This document shows, piece by piece, positions 1 through 7,353 of a DNA stretch of 12,889 nucleotides (position 1 is its first letter; the number at the start of each line of letters is the position of its first letter). The notes under the pieces are model-generated. The model ran no database searches and was not told the DNA's origin. It saw nothing but the letters and a program-made list of their open reading frames with translations. The stretch comes from Lunasporangiospora selenospora (taxonomy: Eukaryota > Mortierellomycota > Mortierellomycetes > Mortierellales > Mortierellaceae): contig JAABOA010000624.1 of assembly GCA_015680635.1 (NCBI GenBank), positions 1 through 12,889 of the forward strand, given 5' to 3'. Position numbers and translations under genes: made by a program.

Positions 1-48
1 GTTAACGTGTTGTCACACGGGATAGTTCCCTTCTATCCTTCATCTGAG

Positions 49-1023
49 TTAACTTATTAAAATTTTAATAAAGATAAATACCATTGTGGCTCCGCCTTTT
101 AATAATTTACCATTCCTAGCATATCTTATAATAGTAGAATGAGTTACATTTAAAAATTTTCCTGCTTTAAAAGCTGAAGGAAAAGTATAGATAAGAGTAG
201 ATTTGTTTAAATCAGATACAAAATTTGCTGTCCCTTGTGTTGCACTAATTTTAGCTTTAGTCTCAACTGAATGAGATTTACCAAACATAGGATTATTCTC
301 ACCTCTCATGGCTTCGCTCATTAAAGCTATTGATTTTTCAGCATGAGTTCTACCAAACACAGGATTATTCTCACCAGACAAGGCTTCACTCATTTTCGCT
401 TTAGTCTCTATTGAAATGAATTTACCTATATTAGCTAAACTAATTTTAGCTTTAGTATCAGGAGAATGCGATTTTCCAAACATAGGATTTAATTTCCCAG
501 TCTTACCATACATTGGATTACTATCCCCAATTTTTGCTTCACTCATTTTTACTAAAGTAACCTCAGTATGCTGTGCTCCTAATCGAGATCCTGCAATAGG
601 ATTAATGTTATATTTAGGCTCAAGAGAATTTATATAATACTGTTCCCTAGAAAGAATTAATTTACGTGCTTCTTTTTTTGATAGATTTGTGATTGATATA
701 TACTCAAGAATCTCTAAAGAAAACAATGAATGTCCGTGCCCTTGAAGAGCATTACAGATATACATAGTTTTATTACACTTTAAATAATTATTATTATAGT
801 AATACTTTAATCGTTTAGATAGATCATATGCAGAACCAACATAAATTTTCCCTGAATCCTTATGTTTCCACTGATAAATACCAGCCTTGCACTTATTATC
901 AGATAAATTTTTAGATTTCTCTGTCTCAGCATTAGAATAAACTATAATAGGCACAATTGACAACAATGATGAAAAATCAAGGATCTCTAATAAATTTGTA
1001 TTGTATGAAAAGATTAAATTCAT
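49..1023 (-). CDS. GIY-YIG homing endonuclease with NUMOD3 repeats (free-standing ORF)
   Basis: The 324-residue ORF is complete from ATG to TAA. The N-terminal nuclease domain shows GIY at residues 48-50, YVG at 61-63, the conserved Arg near 71 in GSAYDLSKRL, and the catalytic-type Glu near 127 in LSREQYYI. Residues about 165-260 hold several NUMOD3-type DNA-binding repeats of the form NPMFGKSHS..TKAKIS. Residues about 283-310 (SAFKAGKFLNVTHSTIIRYA) resemble the NUMOD1/IENR helix-turn-helix that closes such enzymes. Members cut DNA at a specific site and spread their own gene by break repair. No intron core or host exon was recognised around it, so it looks free-standing. It is the only fully open, ATG-started copy of the family here and the reference for the decayed copies. 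Residues 1-45 are a hydrophobic leader region shared with the other copies. Confidence 0.93.
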   Translation of the reverse strand: MNLIFSYNTNLLEILDFSSLLSIVPIIVYSNAETEKSKNLSDNKCKAGIYQWKHKDSGKIYVGSAYDLSKRLKYYYNNNYLKCNKTMYICNALQGHGHSLFSLEILEYISITNLSKKEARKLILSREQYYINSLEPKYNINPIAGSRLGAQHTEVTLVKMSEAKIGDSNPMYGKTGKLNPMFGKSHSPDTKAKISLANIGKFISIETKAKMSEALSGENNPVFGRTHAEKSIALMSEAMRGENNPMFGKSHSVETKAKISATQGTANFVSDLNKSTLIYTFPSAFKAGKFLNVTHSTIIRYARNGKLLKGGATMVFIFIKILIS

Positions 1024-1310
1024 AATTTAAAGGTGAATTAATTTTAAATTAATAACCTTTTAAGAATAAATCCTAGCCTTAATATATTTATTATTTATAT
1101 ATTGCTTCCAATATATAGGCTTGATAAAAGAGAAAGATTTATCAAATTAAGGTCTTATACATTATGTACTCCTTTGATTTTTATTCTCTCCGCGAGCCTG
1201 CGGGAAAGAGAAATGAGATAGATATTAATTATCATATATAATCTCAGGGGGATAATGTTTAATATAAGATTTATAGATATAAGTATAGAAAGATACTATT
1301 ATGTATCTGA
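1024..1310. other. AT-rich spacer with one GC hairpin
   Basis: No gene was recognised. A weak hairpin with arms CCGC and GCGG and outer TCTC/GAGA pairing lies at about 1186-1212. The rest is AT-rich spacer between the endonuclease and tRNA-Lys. Confidence 0.5.
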
Positions 1311-1383
1311 TGAGAACGCAGAGACTCGAACTCTGATTTGATAAGATAAAAGCTTAGTACTTTACCAATTAAGTTACATTCCC
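1311..1383 (-). tRNA. trnK(uuu): tRNA-Lys (UUU)
   Basis: The minus strand folds into a cloverleaf. The 7-bp acceptor stem GGGAATG/CGTTCTC has G-U pairs. The D arm is ACTT/AAGT. The anticodon stem CTAAG/CTTAT has one mismatch at its base, and the loop CTTTTAT gives anticodon TTT. The T arm CAGAG-TTCGAGT-CTCTG is perfect. The discriminator is A, and CCA is not encoded, as usual in fungal mitochondria. Confidence 0.85.
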
Positions 1384-1649
1384 AAGAAGAATTAAATTAC
1401 AAAATATGCCTAATCTATTATTCATATTAGAAAAGACTTGAACAATCTAATTAAAATTACCTTATCTAAAATAATTAAAAATTAGATTAATATAGTTAAT
1501 TATTATATAATAAAAATTGCCTATTTCCAGACAAGAAACAGGAAAAGGGGATGTTAATCAAGATTAATGATAACCTTATTACAATTATAAATATAAAAAC
1601 CCGGGATAACTGTTATAAATTAACTAATGTCCCGGCCCCCCCCCACATG
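1384..1649. other. AT-rich spacer
   Basis: No gene was recognised. The stretch ends at a GC cluster made of CCCGGGATAA, then CCCGG and a C run at about 1600-1645. Confidence 0.4.
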
Positions 1650-1712
1650 ATTGCGGAGGGCTCCGGCTCGATTTCTAGTATATTTGTCTAACCCCCGTTA
1701 CTGACACTGAGG
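1650..1712 (+). pseudogene. rns (small-subunit rRNA) fragment, central-domain piece
   Basis: The segment ends in TTACTGACACTGAGG (1698-1712), the pattern found in small-subunit rRNA just before the GATTAGATACCC region. It is preceded by CTAGTATATTTG and by GATTGCGGAGGGC, which resembles the GGTTGCGAAGGC part of the same domain. Similarity stops at GAGG: the expected following sequence (CGAAGGC..GATTAGATACC) is absent, and so is the rest of rns. It could be a pseudogene, a transposed duplicate, or one piece of a discontinuous rns. The assignment rests on short conserved words only. Confidence 0.4.
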
Positions 1713-2136
1713 ACCCCTTAATCTAATTCTTTCTTATTAACAGATGTTGATAAGATCCACTTTTTTAAAATAGTATAATTAGAATAATTATAAAAATTAC
1801 TCCTTAAACTAATCCCAGAAATTCTTTAAAAAATTATTTTTGATAAAAATTTCTTACTATTTTACTAAATAGTTAATAAATACTTAATAATTATAAGAAA
1901 AACTATTACTGAACTTAAAATTACTTAAAAATCTAATAAAAATTATATTTGTCCCCTTAATTTCTCTTAATTCATAATTTTATATATTAAGGTTAATCCC
2001 GGGGGGGGGGGGGTTCTTTACCTTAAATCTTTATTTAGGGGGCCAACGGGAATAAAAAATATTCACCTATAGTTATTAGAATTAATGCGGAAGGAGAATT
2101 CACGGTAAACCAATAATCCTCCCTCGAAAATAATAA
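1713..2136. other. Spacer with poly-G run and shared repeat
   Basis: No gene was recognised. It holds one copy of a 32-bp repeat (1751-1782), a long poly-G run after CCC at about 2000-2012, and a GC-rich patch at 2036-2050. Confidence 0.4.
1751..1782 (+). repeat. 32-bp imperfect repeat, copy 1
   Basis: The sequence starting TAAGATCCACTT closely matches 7546-7577. Copy 1 lies about 40 bases after the rns-like piece. Copy 2 lies about 110 bases before the rnl piece. Confidence 0.6.
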
Positions 2137-2188
2137 TGTGGATTAGTGTAATGGTTAACACATAAGACTCATTAGAATATCATCCGAA
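2137..2188 (+). pseudogene. Truncated tRNA-Met copy
   Basis: It starts TGTGGATTAGTGTAATGG like the intact tRNA-Met at 3540, with a good D arm (GTGT/ACAC) and the 5' anticodon strand TAAGACTCAT. It then jumps to ATCATCCG, the 3' acceptor end. The 3' anticodon strand, variable loop and T arm are missing, so it cannot fold as a tRNA. Confidence 0.7.
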
Positions 2189-2497
2189 CCGAGGGGGGGT
2201 GTTTACAAAAACCGTTTACGTCTTTATAAACATTTGTTAGATTTGAAAATAGTATATTAGCCCCTACTATCCCTTCTTGAGTCTAGATAATATCCATTGT
2301 TTTAAACAATCCCCCATTCTTAAGATATTAATACAAGGGAACAATTTAAGAACTTCCCTGCTTCTCTAGTAGAATAAGAATTATTTACAAGTGAACCCTT
2401 GGAATCATAAACATAAGTAGTTCCTCCTCCTTTAGAAATACTAATTTTAGCGATTGTTTCTGAAGAATGATTTCTACCAAAGAAAGGAAGGTTCTCA

Positions 2498-2515
2498 CCG
2501 GCTGCGCGTTTTACC
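2498..2515 (-). repeat. Mini GC insert shared with copy D
   Basis: On the minus strand GGTAAAACGCGCAGCCGG is identical to 9223-9240 in another endonuclease copy. In both, extra GC-rich bases appear to interrupt a NUMOD3 segment expected to read GKTGE. Confidence 0.6.
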
Positions 2516-2699
2516 GAACATATGATGATCTTTACCAGTTTTTTTTAGCTAAAGATTTCTCAGTGTGTTTGTAACCTAAGGAAGAGCCTGCGACTTAAAG
2601 TGTATTGTAAGTATTAGGTTCATCTGCCGAAAATATTATATCAAGATAAAACTGTTCTCGCCCAAGAATTAAAAATTTAGCATCTTCTTGAGATAAATT

Positions 2700-2784
2700 C
2701 CCGGCCCGCGCCACTTTATTTTATAATACCCGGCCCGCCGGGGGGGGGGCCGGGGATTTAAATTTATTTAAATCTGCTGCGGGT
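2700..2784. mobile_element. GC cluster with a second insertion inside it
   Basis: The outer arms CCCGGCCCGCGCCAC and CTGCGGGTCGGCCGGGCG match the compact 35-bp cluster at 12754-12788. There they are separated by only a few bases. Here they are split by about 50 bases of AT-rich sequence containing another palindrome (CCCGGCCCGCC / GGCCGGGG). The whole unit splits copy C after EYIDIS. The coding sequence resumes as NLSQEDAK after the cluster. Confidence 0.65.
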
Positions 2785-2986
2785 CGGCCGGGCGAAATAT
2801 CAATATATTCCAAGATTGTAAGAGTAAATGCCGAATAACCGTGAACAAGTAAAGCATTGTAAATATACATAGTTTTATTACGCTCTAGATAGCCTTTTTA
2901 AAAATAATTATTTATTCGGTTAGAAAAATTAACAGCACTGCCAACATATCTTTACCAGATTTCTTGTGTGCCCACATCTAAATAGC

Positions 2987-3032
2987 AGCTCCCCGACGGG
3001 GGGCACCCGGCGGGCGAGCGCCCTTGGGAGCT
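2987..3032 (-). mobile_element. AGCT-flanked GC element E1 (46 bp)
   Basis: It begins and ends with AGCT. The outer stem AGCTCCC/GGGAGCT encloses two smaller hairpins (GGGC..GCCC and CGGG..CCCG). It is identical to E4 (8816-8861), read on the opposite strand. Removing the element with one AGCT joins GATAAAGCT to GCTATTTAG, restoring the KA-xIY register of the endonuclease. The net insert is 42 bases with no stop in the host frame. Confidence 0.8.
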
Positions 3033-3144
3033 TTATCTTTATTGTCTGATAAAATAGTTGATTTGTTTAAATTTTCATTAGAATAAATCATAATGGAACA
3101 AAGACTGATAATAATATTTCAGATTCGAGGGGATTAAAAATTTA

Positions 3145-3539
3145 ATTGATAAAAGTTAGTTGATTTAACCGTCCATATAATTGAACTCTATAATTGAAAA
3201 ATACAGGATGAGATATATAAACAGCTAATCACCCCGAAGGGAATATTGTTAATAAAATAAAGAGAAGCTAATGGTATCGGCGTTACTAAAATAAAAAAAT
3301 TCGAATACTGTCATTTTTGTAGAGGTAATAGGAATTGAACAGTTAAATAAAATAAATTTGTTTTTTTTTTAAGTGTGTTAACAAAAATAAAAACCTCTTC
3401 TTTTGAAACCGTGATAAACACTTTTTGCCAAAGTATATCTTAATAATAAAAATTCTAAAACTTTTATATATAAGGAGAATAATAGTATAAAAACTTAATT
3501 CTTAATATGTTACACAAATTATTTTTATAAATATATAAA
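3145..3539. other. AT-rich spacer before tRNA-Met
   Basis: No gene was recognised. A possible tRNA 3'-half remnant on the minus strand lies at about 3318-3340 (TTCAATTCCTATTACCTCTA), without a matching T-stem strand or 5' half. Confidence 0.35.
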
Positions 3540-3611
3540 TGTGGATTAGTGTAAAGGTCAGCACATAAGACTCATGATCTTGTATTGATAGTTCGATTCT
3601 ATCATCCGCGC
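3540..3611 (+). tRNA. trnM(cau): tRNA-Met (CAU)
   Basis: The cloverleaf has acceptor TGTGGAT/ATCCGCG (with wobble pairs), D arm GTGT/GCAC, and anticodon stem TAAGA/TCTTG. The loop CTCATGA gives anticodon CAT. The T arm GATAG-TTCGATT-CTATC is perfect. Initiator and elongator forms cannot be told apart here. Two truncated relatives lie at 2137 and about 12226. Confidence 0.88.
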
Positions 3612-3882
3612 TTTTATTCTTTTATAAGAATAAATCTTATGAAATAAATATTTTTTAGAAAAATATTTATATAATAATGTAAATATATTTTTCACTCTAA
3701 AGAAGTGGGAATCTACTAAGGCAAGATTTATTTTTAATTATTATTTCTTATCAGGTATATTTAATTAATTGTATAATAAATCAAATTCTAGTGTTAAATA
3801 AAGATAATTATAATTTGCTAAAGAATTTAATAATTTAAAATATTTGTAAAACTATTAAAAGATTATTTTTAGATACAGTAAG
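3612..3882. other. AT-rich spacer
   Basis: No gene was recognised. A poly-G run at about 3882-3891 abuts the third atp9 3' remnant. Confidence 0.4.
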
Positions 3883-3955
3883 GGGGGGGGGTTTTGTTAA
3901 TACCTTTATATTTATGAATAAGTAAGAACGCCATCATCAGCGCGAACAGAAGATA
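3883..3955 (-). pseudogene. atp9 3'-end remnant (fragment C)
   Basis: The minus strand reads [10 protein letters not shown] in the atp9 frame and is followed by sequence resembling the atp9 3' flank (TTAACAAAA then a C run). A small deletion near the end has shifted the original TCA-TAA out of frame, so the frame runs on as IHKYKG. Codons differ from the intact gene (GCG, CTG, TTC), so this is the most diverged of the three atp9 3' ends. It lies just downstream of broken endonuclease copy B, as expected for a displaced original C-terminus. Confidence 0.75.
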
Positions 3956-4060
3956 GTGACCCGCCCCCCCCAACCCTCATAATGTTAATACATTACTACA
4001 CTCACTATAAATATTTATAAATAAAAATTATCCCCGTTAAAAAAATAAAAACCAATAGAT
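3956..4060. other. Short spacer with C run
   Basis: A CCGCCCCCCC cluster and AT-rich sequence lie between the atp9 remnant and endonuclease copy B. No gene was recognised. Confidence 0.3.
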
Positions 4061-4966
4061 TTAAGATCTTCTAATAACTATCATATATCTACCTCTATAA
4101 GGTGTATTAATACCTTTTTCTAATTGAGATTTCTCCCGACGCAATAATGGTTTAATATCTGAATTAATAGCTTTGGCAGCTAAACGAGTAGAATTATACT
4201 TAATTGTTATGTTAGTTTCAAGATCTGTAATCTCTACTTCTATCCCAGGGGCAGGTGGTTTTCTCTGTTAGCTGCAGCAGCTTTCATAAGAGTTTTAGTT
4301 CCCTCAGAATGGATTTTACCACAAAATCCGTTATTCTCACCTTTACGATTTTCACTCATTAAATTTTTAGTTTCCTCAGTCCGGGTTTACCACTTAGAGC
4401 CTTACGTATTTTTTCAATACTCTCTTCCGTATGTTTGTAACTTAAAGAGGATCCTGCAAATCTAAGAATATTATACTCGGGATCAATTTCATCTATCCAA
4501 TATAGTCCCCGTTCTATAGCTAATACCCTATTATTCACATACTCTAAAATAGTTAAGGAGAAATTCCCAATTTATATTTTTAATAGCTCCCAAGGGCGCT
4601 CGCCCACCGGGGGCCCCCGTCGGGGAGCTTTTACTATTAAAAAAGTTTGAGTATCTAATCTATTTAAATAGTAATCAGAAAAATAGTCAGATAATCTATC
4701 CGACAAATTAACCCCGCTCCCTACATAACATTTTGAGTATATTTTGTTATAGAATAAATATACTCCAGATTTCCCTTTATTGTCTTTTTATTTGATTCTT
4801 TTGTATTAAAAGGCGGAGCCACATCAAAAAATTGAACACCAACCGGTAAAATTGACAGGGATAAACATAAAAGATGCTCATTTTTATTAAGAACAAATAA
4901 TTGTGTGAGTAAGATCTCTGAAACATCAGAGATAAAAATTATATAAAGAAAAATACTTAAGCCCAT
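4061..4966 (-). pseudogene. Decayed GIY-YIG homing endonuclease (copy B) behind a second atp9 3' end
   Basis: An ATG at 4966 opens an 81-codon frame with the family leader (LLCLSLSILPVGV). A frameshift near 4785 moves the nuclease domain to another frame: KGKSGVYLFYNK, then CYVGSGVNLSDRLSDYF. GC element E2 interrupts it at 4585-4629. After that come ERGLYWIDEIDPEYNI, FAGSSLSYKHTEES, NUMOD3-like SENRKGENNGFCGKIHSEGT, and a C-terminal domain (IEVEITDLETN..TRLAAKAI) ending at TAA 4061-4063. Several frameshifts remain even without E2, so it is non-functional. It is older than copy A, judging by its breaks. Confidence 0.85.
4585..4629 (+). mobile_element. AGCT-flanked GC element E2 (45 bp)
   Basis: AGCT lies at both ends, with the same outer stem and GGGCGCTCGCCC hairpin as E1/E4 and small differences in the second hairpin. 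Its orientation relative to the host ORF is opposite to E1. Removing it with one AGCT rejoins GTAAAAGCT to ATTAAAAAT, giving VKAIKN where the intact relative has CNALQG. The net insert is 41 bases, so it shifts the frame. Confidence 0.8.
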
Positions 4967-5000
4967 TTGTTTTTAGTTATCATGTCAATAAAGACATGAT

Positions 5001-5066
5001 TTGTATTAAACTATCTTTTAATCAATTCTTGTTATTTATATTAATTCGGTTAAGTTAAATTAGACC
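5001..5066 (-). repeat. Copy of the atp9 upstream region (copy 2)
   Basis: These 66 bases match the region upstream of the real atp9 (6480-6545) at 62 positions by hand alignment. Here the sequence is followed, on the minus strand, not by atp9 but by endonuclease copy B 35 bases later. It probably carries leader or promoter sequence of atp9. Its position between atp9 fragment B and copy B points to duplication of the whole locus. Confidence 0.8.
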
Positions 5067-5091
5067 TCCTATTTTTAAATTAAATTTCAAA

Positions 5092-5185
5092 AAGGGGGAT
5101 TTTGTTAATATTTTTATAATTATGAGTATAAAAGTAAAAACGCCATCATTAAAGCGAACAATCCAATTGCCTCCGTCAATGCAAA
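5092..5185 (-). pseudogene. atp9 3'-end duplicate (fragment B)
   Basis: The fragment encodes [21 protein letters not shown] and the stop TAA (5120-5122), identical in protein to the end of the intact atp9. The 3' flank through the G run also matches. The last part plus the flank is identical to the intact gene over about 64 bases, whereas the preceding codons carry several silent differences. It has no start or upstream coding part. It lies just downstream of endonuclease copy A, as expected for the C-terminus displaced by that insertion. Confidence 0.88.
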
Positions 5186-5322
5186 ATGGTCTTCGGCCCT
5201 GGGGGGGGGGTGTCAACTGATTTTACAGACGAGTGACCTTGAAATTCATAAATAAGTTAGGGCAAAATGCTTCTGTTAAAAGCAAAACTTAGTTAGACCG
5301 AAATGCTTCTATTAAAACGAAA

Positions 5323-6180
5323 TTATTTTTCAACTAGTTTAATATAATATTTATCCCTAAATAATGTACCATTGTTCCTACATTCTGCTAATTTAGCTTT
5401 ATCAGCTTTTAAATAAATAGAAAGAGCAGTCATCGATTTAAATTCTTGAATAAAATTACCCTCAGAATCAGTTAAATTTACTGATTTAGCATTATGTAAT
5501 TTGGATCGAGTTCTTGCTATTTCTGTTAATAATTTAATATTCTCAGCAGTATGTTTTTTCCCGTAAAAAGGATTATCTTCTTTAAGATATTTTCCTTTTT
5601 TTAACTCACTTAATTGTTTTTTAGTCTCTTCTGAATGCTTGAACCCTAATGAATTTCCTGCTATAGAAAGTATATTATATTTAGGTTGTATTTTATCTAT
5701 ATAAAATTGTTCCCGTGCTAATATTAATTTTCTTGAGTTCTCTTTAGAAAGATTAGTCATATCAATATGCTCAAGAATAGTAAGTCTAAATGCAGAATGT
5801 CCATCTTTAAGTAAAGCTTTATAAATATAGCTTCTCTTATTAGGATTAAGTAAATAAGATAATAAAAAATAATCATACAATCTTTTTCCTAAATCAACAG
5901 CACTACCGACATATTTTAAATTTGAACCTTTATGTGTCCATTGATAAATCCCAGATTTCCCTTTATTCTCAGTTATAATAGCTAATTTTTGTGAATCAGC
6001 ATTTTCATAAGATTTTACACCGACAGGTAAAACATATAAAAGTGAGCATAAAGGGTATAATTGTTCATAATTATTAGGAAAAAATAATTGTAAATCAAAT
6101 AAATTCCATTGTAAGGAGACAATAATTATTTTAAAAATTGAAACAAAAATTGAAATAAAAATAGAGATTAAGGAGACAAT
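5323..6180 (-). CDS. GIY-YIG homing endonuclease behind atp9 (copy A)
   Basis: The frame is open with a full nuclease domain: KGKSGIYQWTHKGSN, KYVGSAVDLGKR, KRSYIYKALLKDGHSAF, the Glu-bearing LAREQFYIDKIQPKYNI, then AGNSLGFKHSEETKK, one NUMOD3-like segment (EDNPFYGKKHTAENI) and a C-terminal DNA-binding region. The only common-type start lies at a TTG at 5880, inside the nuclease domain and after the GIY motif, so it cannot be the true start. No in-frame ATG exists upstream. An ATT at 6180 is used here as a placeholder. The frame stays open further, in the -1 frame, through the last part of atp9. Translation may use ATT/ATA or depend on atp9 translation. No internal stop was found, so it may be active. 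It has fewer NUMOD3 repeats than the gene at 49-1023. Confidence 0.8.
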   Translation of the reverse strand: MVSLISIFISIFVSIFKIIIVSLQWNLFDLQLFFPNNYEQLYPLCSLLYVLPVGVKSYENADSQKLAIITENKGKSGIYQWTHKGSNLKYVGSAVDLGKRLYDYFLLSYLLNPNKRSYIYKALLKDGHSAFRLTILEHIDMTNLSKENSRKLILAREQFYIDKIQPKYNILSIAGNSLGFKHSEETKKQLSELKKGKYLKEDNPFYGKKHTAENIKLLTEIARTRSKLHNAKSVNLTDSEGNFIQEFKSMTALSIYLKADKAKLAECRNNGTLFRDKYYIKLVEK

Positions 6181-6218
6181 TGAAAGAATTAAGGGGGATT
6201 TTGTTAATATTTTTATAA

Positions 6219-6467
<249 letters not shown>

Positions 6468-6479
6468 TTAAAGCTTGTC

Positions 6480-6545
6480 TTGTATTAAACTATCTTTTAA
6501 TCAATTCTTGTTATATATATTAAATCGGTTATATTAAATTAGACC
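6480..6545 (-). repeat. atp9 upstream region (copy 1)
   Basis: This is the upstream block of the intact atp9, ending 40 bases before its ATG. It matches 5001-5066 at 62 of 66 positions. It presumably holds the leader and perhaps the promoter. No known fungal mitochondrial promoter consensus was identified. Confidence 0.75.
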
Positions 6546-6565
6546 ATCTAATTTAAACAAATAAA

Positions 6566-6587
6566 CTCAGCCCCTTGGGGGGCTCAG
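6566..6587. repeat. GC hairpin
   Basis: The arms AGCCCC and GGGGCT around a short loop, within CTCAG flanks, form a compact GC palindrome in spacer DNA upstream of atp9. Confidence 0.5.
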
Positions 6588-6655
6588 TAGAATAGTTAAT
6601 ATTGTTTAACATTCTTTCCTTCCAGAAGAAACTAGACTTGCCGATTTTCAATACT

Positions 6656-6676
6656 CCCCTTCGCGTTCCGAAGGGG
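6656..6676. repeat. GC hairpin, 8-bp stem
   Basis: CCCCTTCG and CGAAGGGG pair perfectly around a 5-base loop. Confidence 0.65.
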
Positions 6677-6715
6677 GCTGAAAATTTTTAAATTCGGGTT
6701 TATAGAGAATTAAAT

Positions 6716-6741
6716 CGCCCCCAAGGGCGCTCGCCCTCAGT
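6716..6741 (+). repeat. Partial AGCT-family GC element
   Basis: It contains CCCAAGGGCGCTCGCCC, the first-hairpin half of elements E1-E4, without the second hairpin or the closing AGCT. It is a truncated copy. Confidence 0.6.
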
Positions 6742-6850
6742 TTATTTACAAACATTTCAAAAAGAAAAGGAGTACCCAGCGGAGCCTGACGAGCTTTATG
6801 AATAAAGATTTAATTAAAGAATTTCCGTTGGGCCCCAATTTTTATATAAA

Positions 6851-6885
6851 AGGATTATAGTTAAATAGGTTAAAGTGCGGTGAAC
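6851..6885 (+). pseudogene. tRNA 5'-half remnant 1
   Basis: AGGATTATAGTTAAATAGGTTAAAG resembles a tRNA acceptor strand plus D arm, without an anticodon arm, T arm or 3' acceptor strand. GC element E3 follows 20 bases later. Confidence 0.5.
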
Positions 6886-6904
6886 TATTTATAAAATATA
6901 GGAC

Positions 6905-6948
6905 AGCTCCCAAGGGCGCTCGCCCGCTGGGTGCCCCGGCGGGGAGCT
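6905..6948 (+). mobile_element. AGCT-flanked GC element E3 (44 bp)
   Basis: It has the same design as E1/E4: AGCT ends, outer AGCTCCC stem, GGGCGCTCGCCC hairpin, and a slightly shorter second hairpin. It sits in non-coding DNA between tRNA remnants. Confidence 0.75.
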
Positions 6949-6966
6949 AATTTATAAATATAATAA

Positions 6967-7010
6967 AGGATTATAGCTTAATAGGTTAAAGCACTAATGA
7001 CTTTTTAAGG
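6967..7010 (+). pseudogene. tRNA 5'-half remnant 2
   Basis: AGGATTATAGCTTAATAGG then TTAAAGCACTAAT gives an acceptor 5' strand, a good D arm (GCTT/AAGC) and the first anticodon strand. The tRNA-like structure ends there. Confidence 0.55.
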
Positions 7011-7040
7011 TGGTCAATTAACTATAAAATAATTAAACTA

Positions 7041-7075
7041 AGGGCTATAGTTTAATGGTAAAACACCTCAGCCCC
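7041..7075 (+). pseudogene. tRNA 5'-half remnant 3, cut by a GC cluster
   Basis: AGGGCTATAGTTTAATGG followed by TAAAAC is nearly the same as the first half of tRNA-Ile at 7282. It breaks at CACCTCAGCCCCAGGGGGG, a GC cluster. Confidence 0.55.
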
Positions 7076-7130
7076 AGGGGGGACCGTGCGGAGTTTAAAA
7101 ATAAAATTTTAAACATTATGAAAAATAAAG

Positions 7131-7181
7131 CGCCCGGAGGGAGCTGCCCCCGGCGGCTCCCCCCCCTTTGGGGAGGGAGCT
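7131..7181 (+). mobile_element. Divergent AGCT-containing GC cluster
   Basis: It contains AGCT at 7142-7145 and 7178-7181 with GC palindromes between (CCCCCGGCGG, then CCCCTTTGGGG). It resembles the E family in ends and size but not in internal sequence. Confidence 0.5.
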
Positions 7182-7207
7182 AATTTATTAAATAATTTAA
7201 ATATTAA

Positions 7208-7240
7208 AGGATTATAGCTTAATCTGGTAAAGCACTAAAA
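7208..7240 (+). pseudogene. tRNA 5'-half remnant 4
   Basis: AGGATTATAGCTTAATCTGG then TAAAGCACTAA has an acceptor 5' strand and D arm only. It lies 40 bases before the intact tRNA-Ile. Confidence 0.55.
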
Positions 7241-7281
7241 TTAAGAAGGGCAATTAATAATATAGTTAATTATATATATAA

Positions 7282-7353
7282 AGGACTATAGTTTAATGGT
7301 AAAACCCGGTCTTGATAAGACCGTTAGTGGAGGTTCGATTCCTTCTAGTCCTA
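7282..7353 (+). tRNA. trnI(gau): tRNA-Ile (GAU)
   Basis: The acceptor stem AGGACTA/TAGTCCT is perfect. The D arm is GTTT/AAAC. The anticodon stem CGGTC/GACCG is perfect, and the loop TTGATAA gives anticodon GAT. The T arm is GGAGG-TTCGATT-CCTTC and the discriminator is A. It is the only complete member of a run of tRNA-like 5' halves starting at 6851. Confidence 0.92.

Larger units (their letters stand above)
2322..3144 (-). pseudogene. Decayed GIY-YIG homing endonuclease (copy C)
   Basis: Read on the minus strand in broken frames, it matches the intact gene at 49-1023 along its length. Visible pieces are the leader (FNPLES..LLSVFVP, then IYSNENLNKSTILSDNK), MWAHKKSGK, YVGSAVNFSNRI, KTMYIYNALLVHGYSAFTLT, ILGREQFYLD, VAGSSLGYKHTEKS, and a NUMOD3 repeat NLPFFGRNHSSETIAKIS. 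A partial C-terminal domain follows (YSTREAGKFLN) and ends at a stop. Stops and frameshifts are frequent. Three GC inserts interrupt it: 2987-3032 at the GIY motif, 2700-2784 after EYIDIS, and a tiny one at about 2498-2515. No intact product is possible. Confidence 0.85.

Noticed and set aside
416-637. 73-codon plus-strand frame
   Set aside because: It is antisense to the NUMOD3 region of the intact endonuclease and has no independent protein features.
3318-3340. tRNA 3'-half on the minus strand (TTCAATTCCTATTACCTCTA)
   Set aside because: The 5' T-stem strand does not pair and no 5' half is present; too short to call.
4721-4966. 81-codon minus-strand frame as a separate gene
   Set aside because: It is the leader of endonuclease copy B; the family sequence continues in another frame after a frameshift near 4785.
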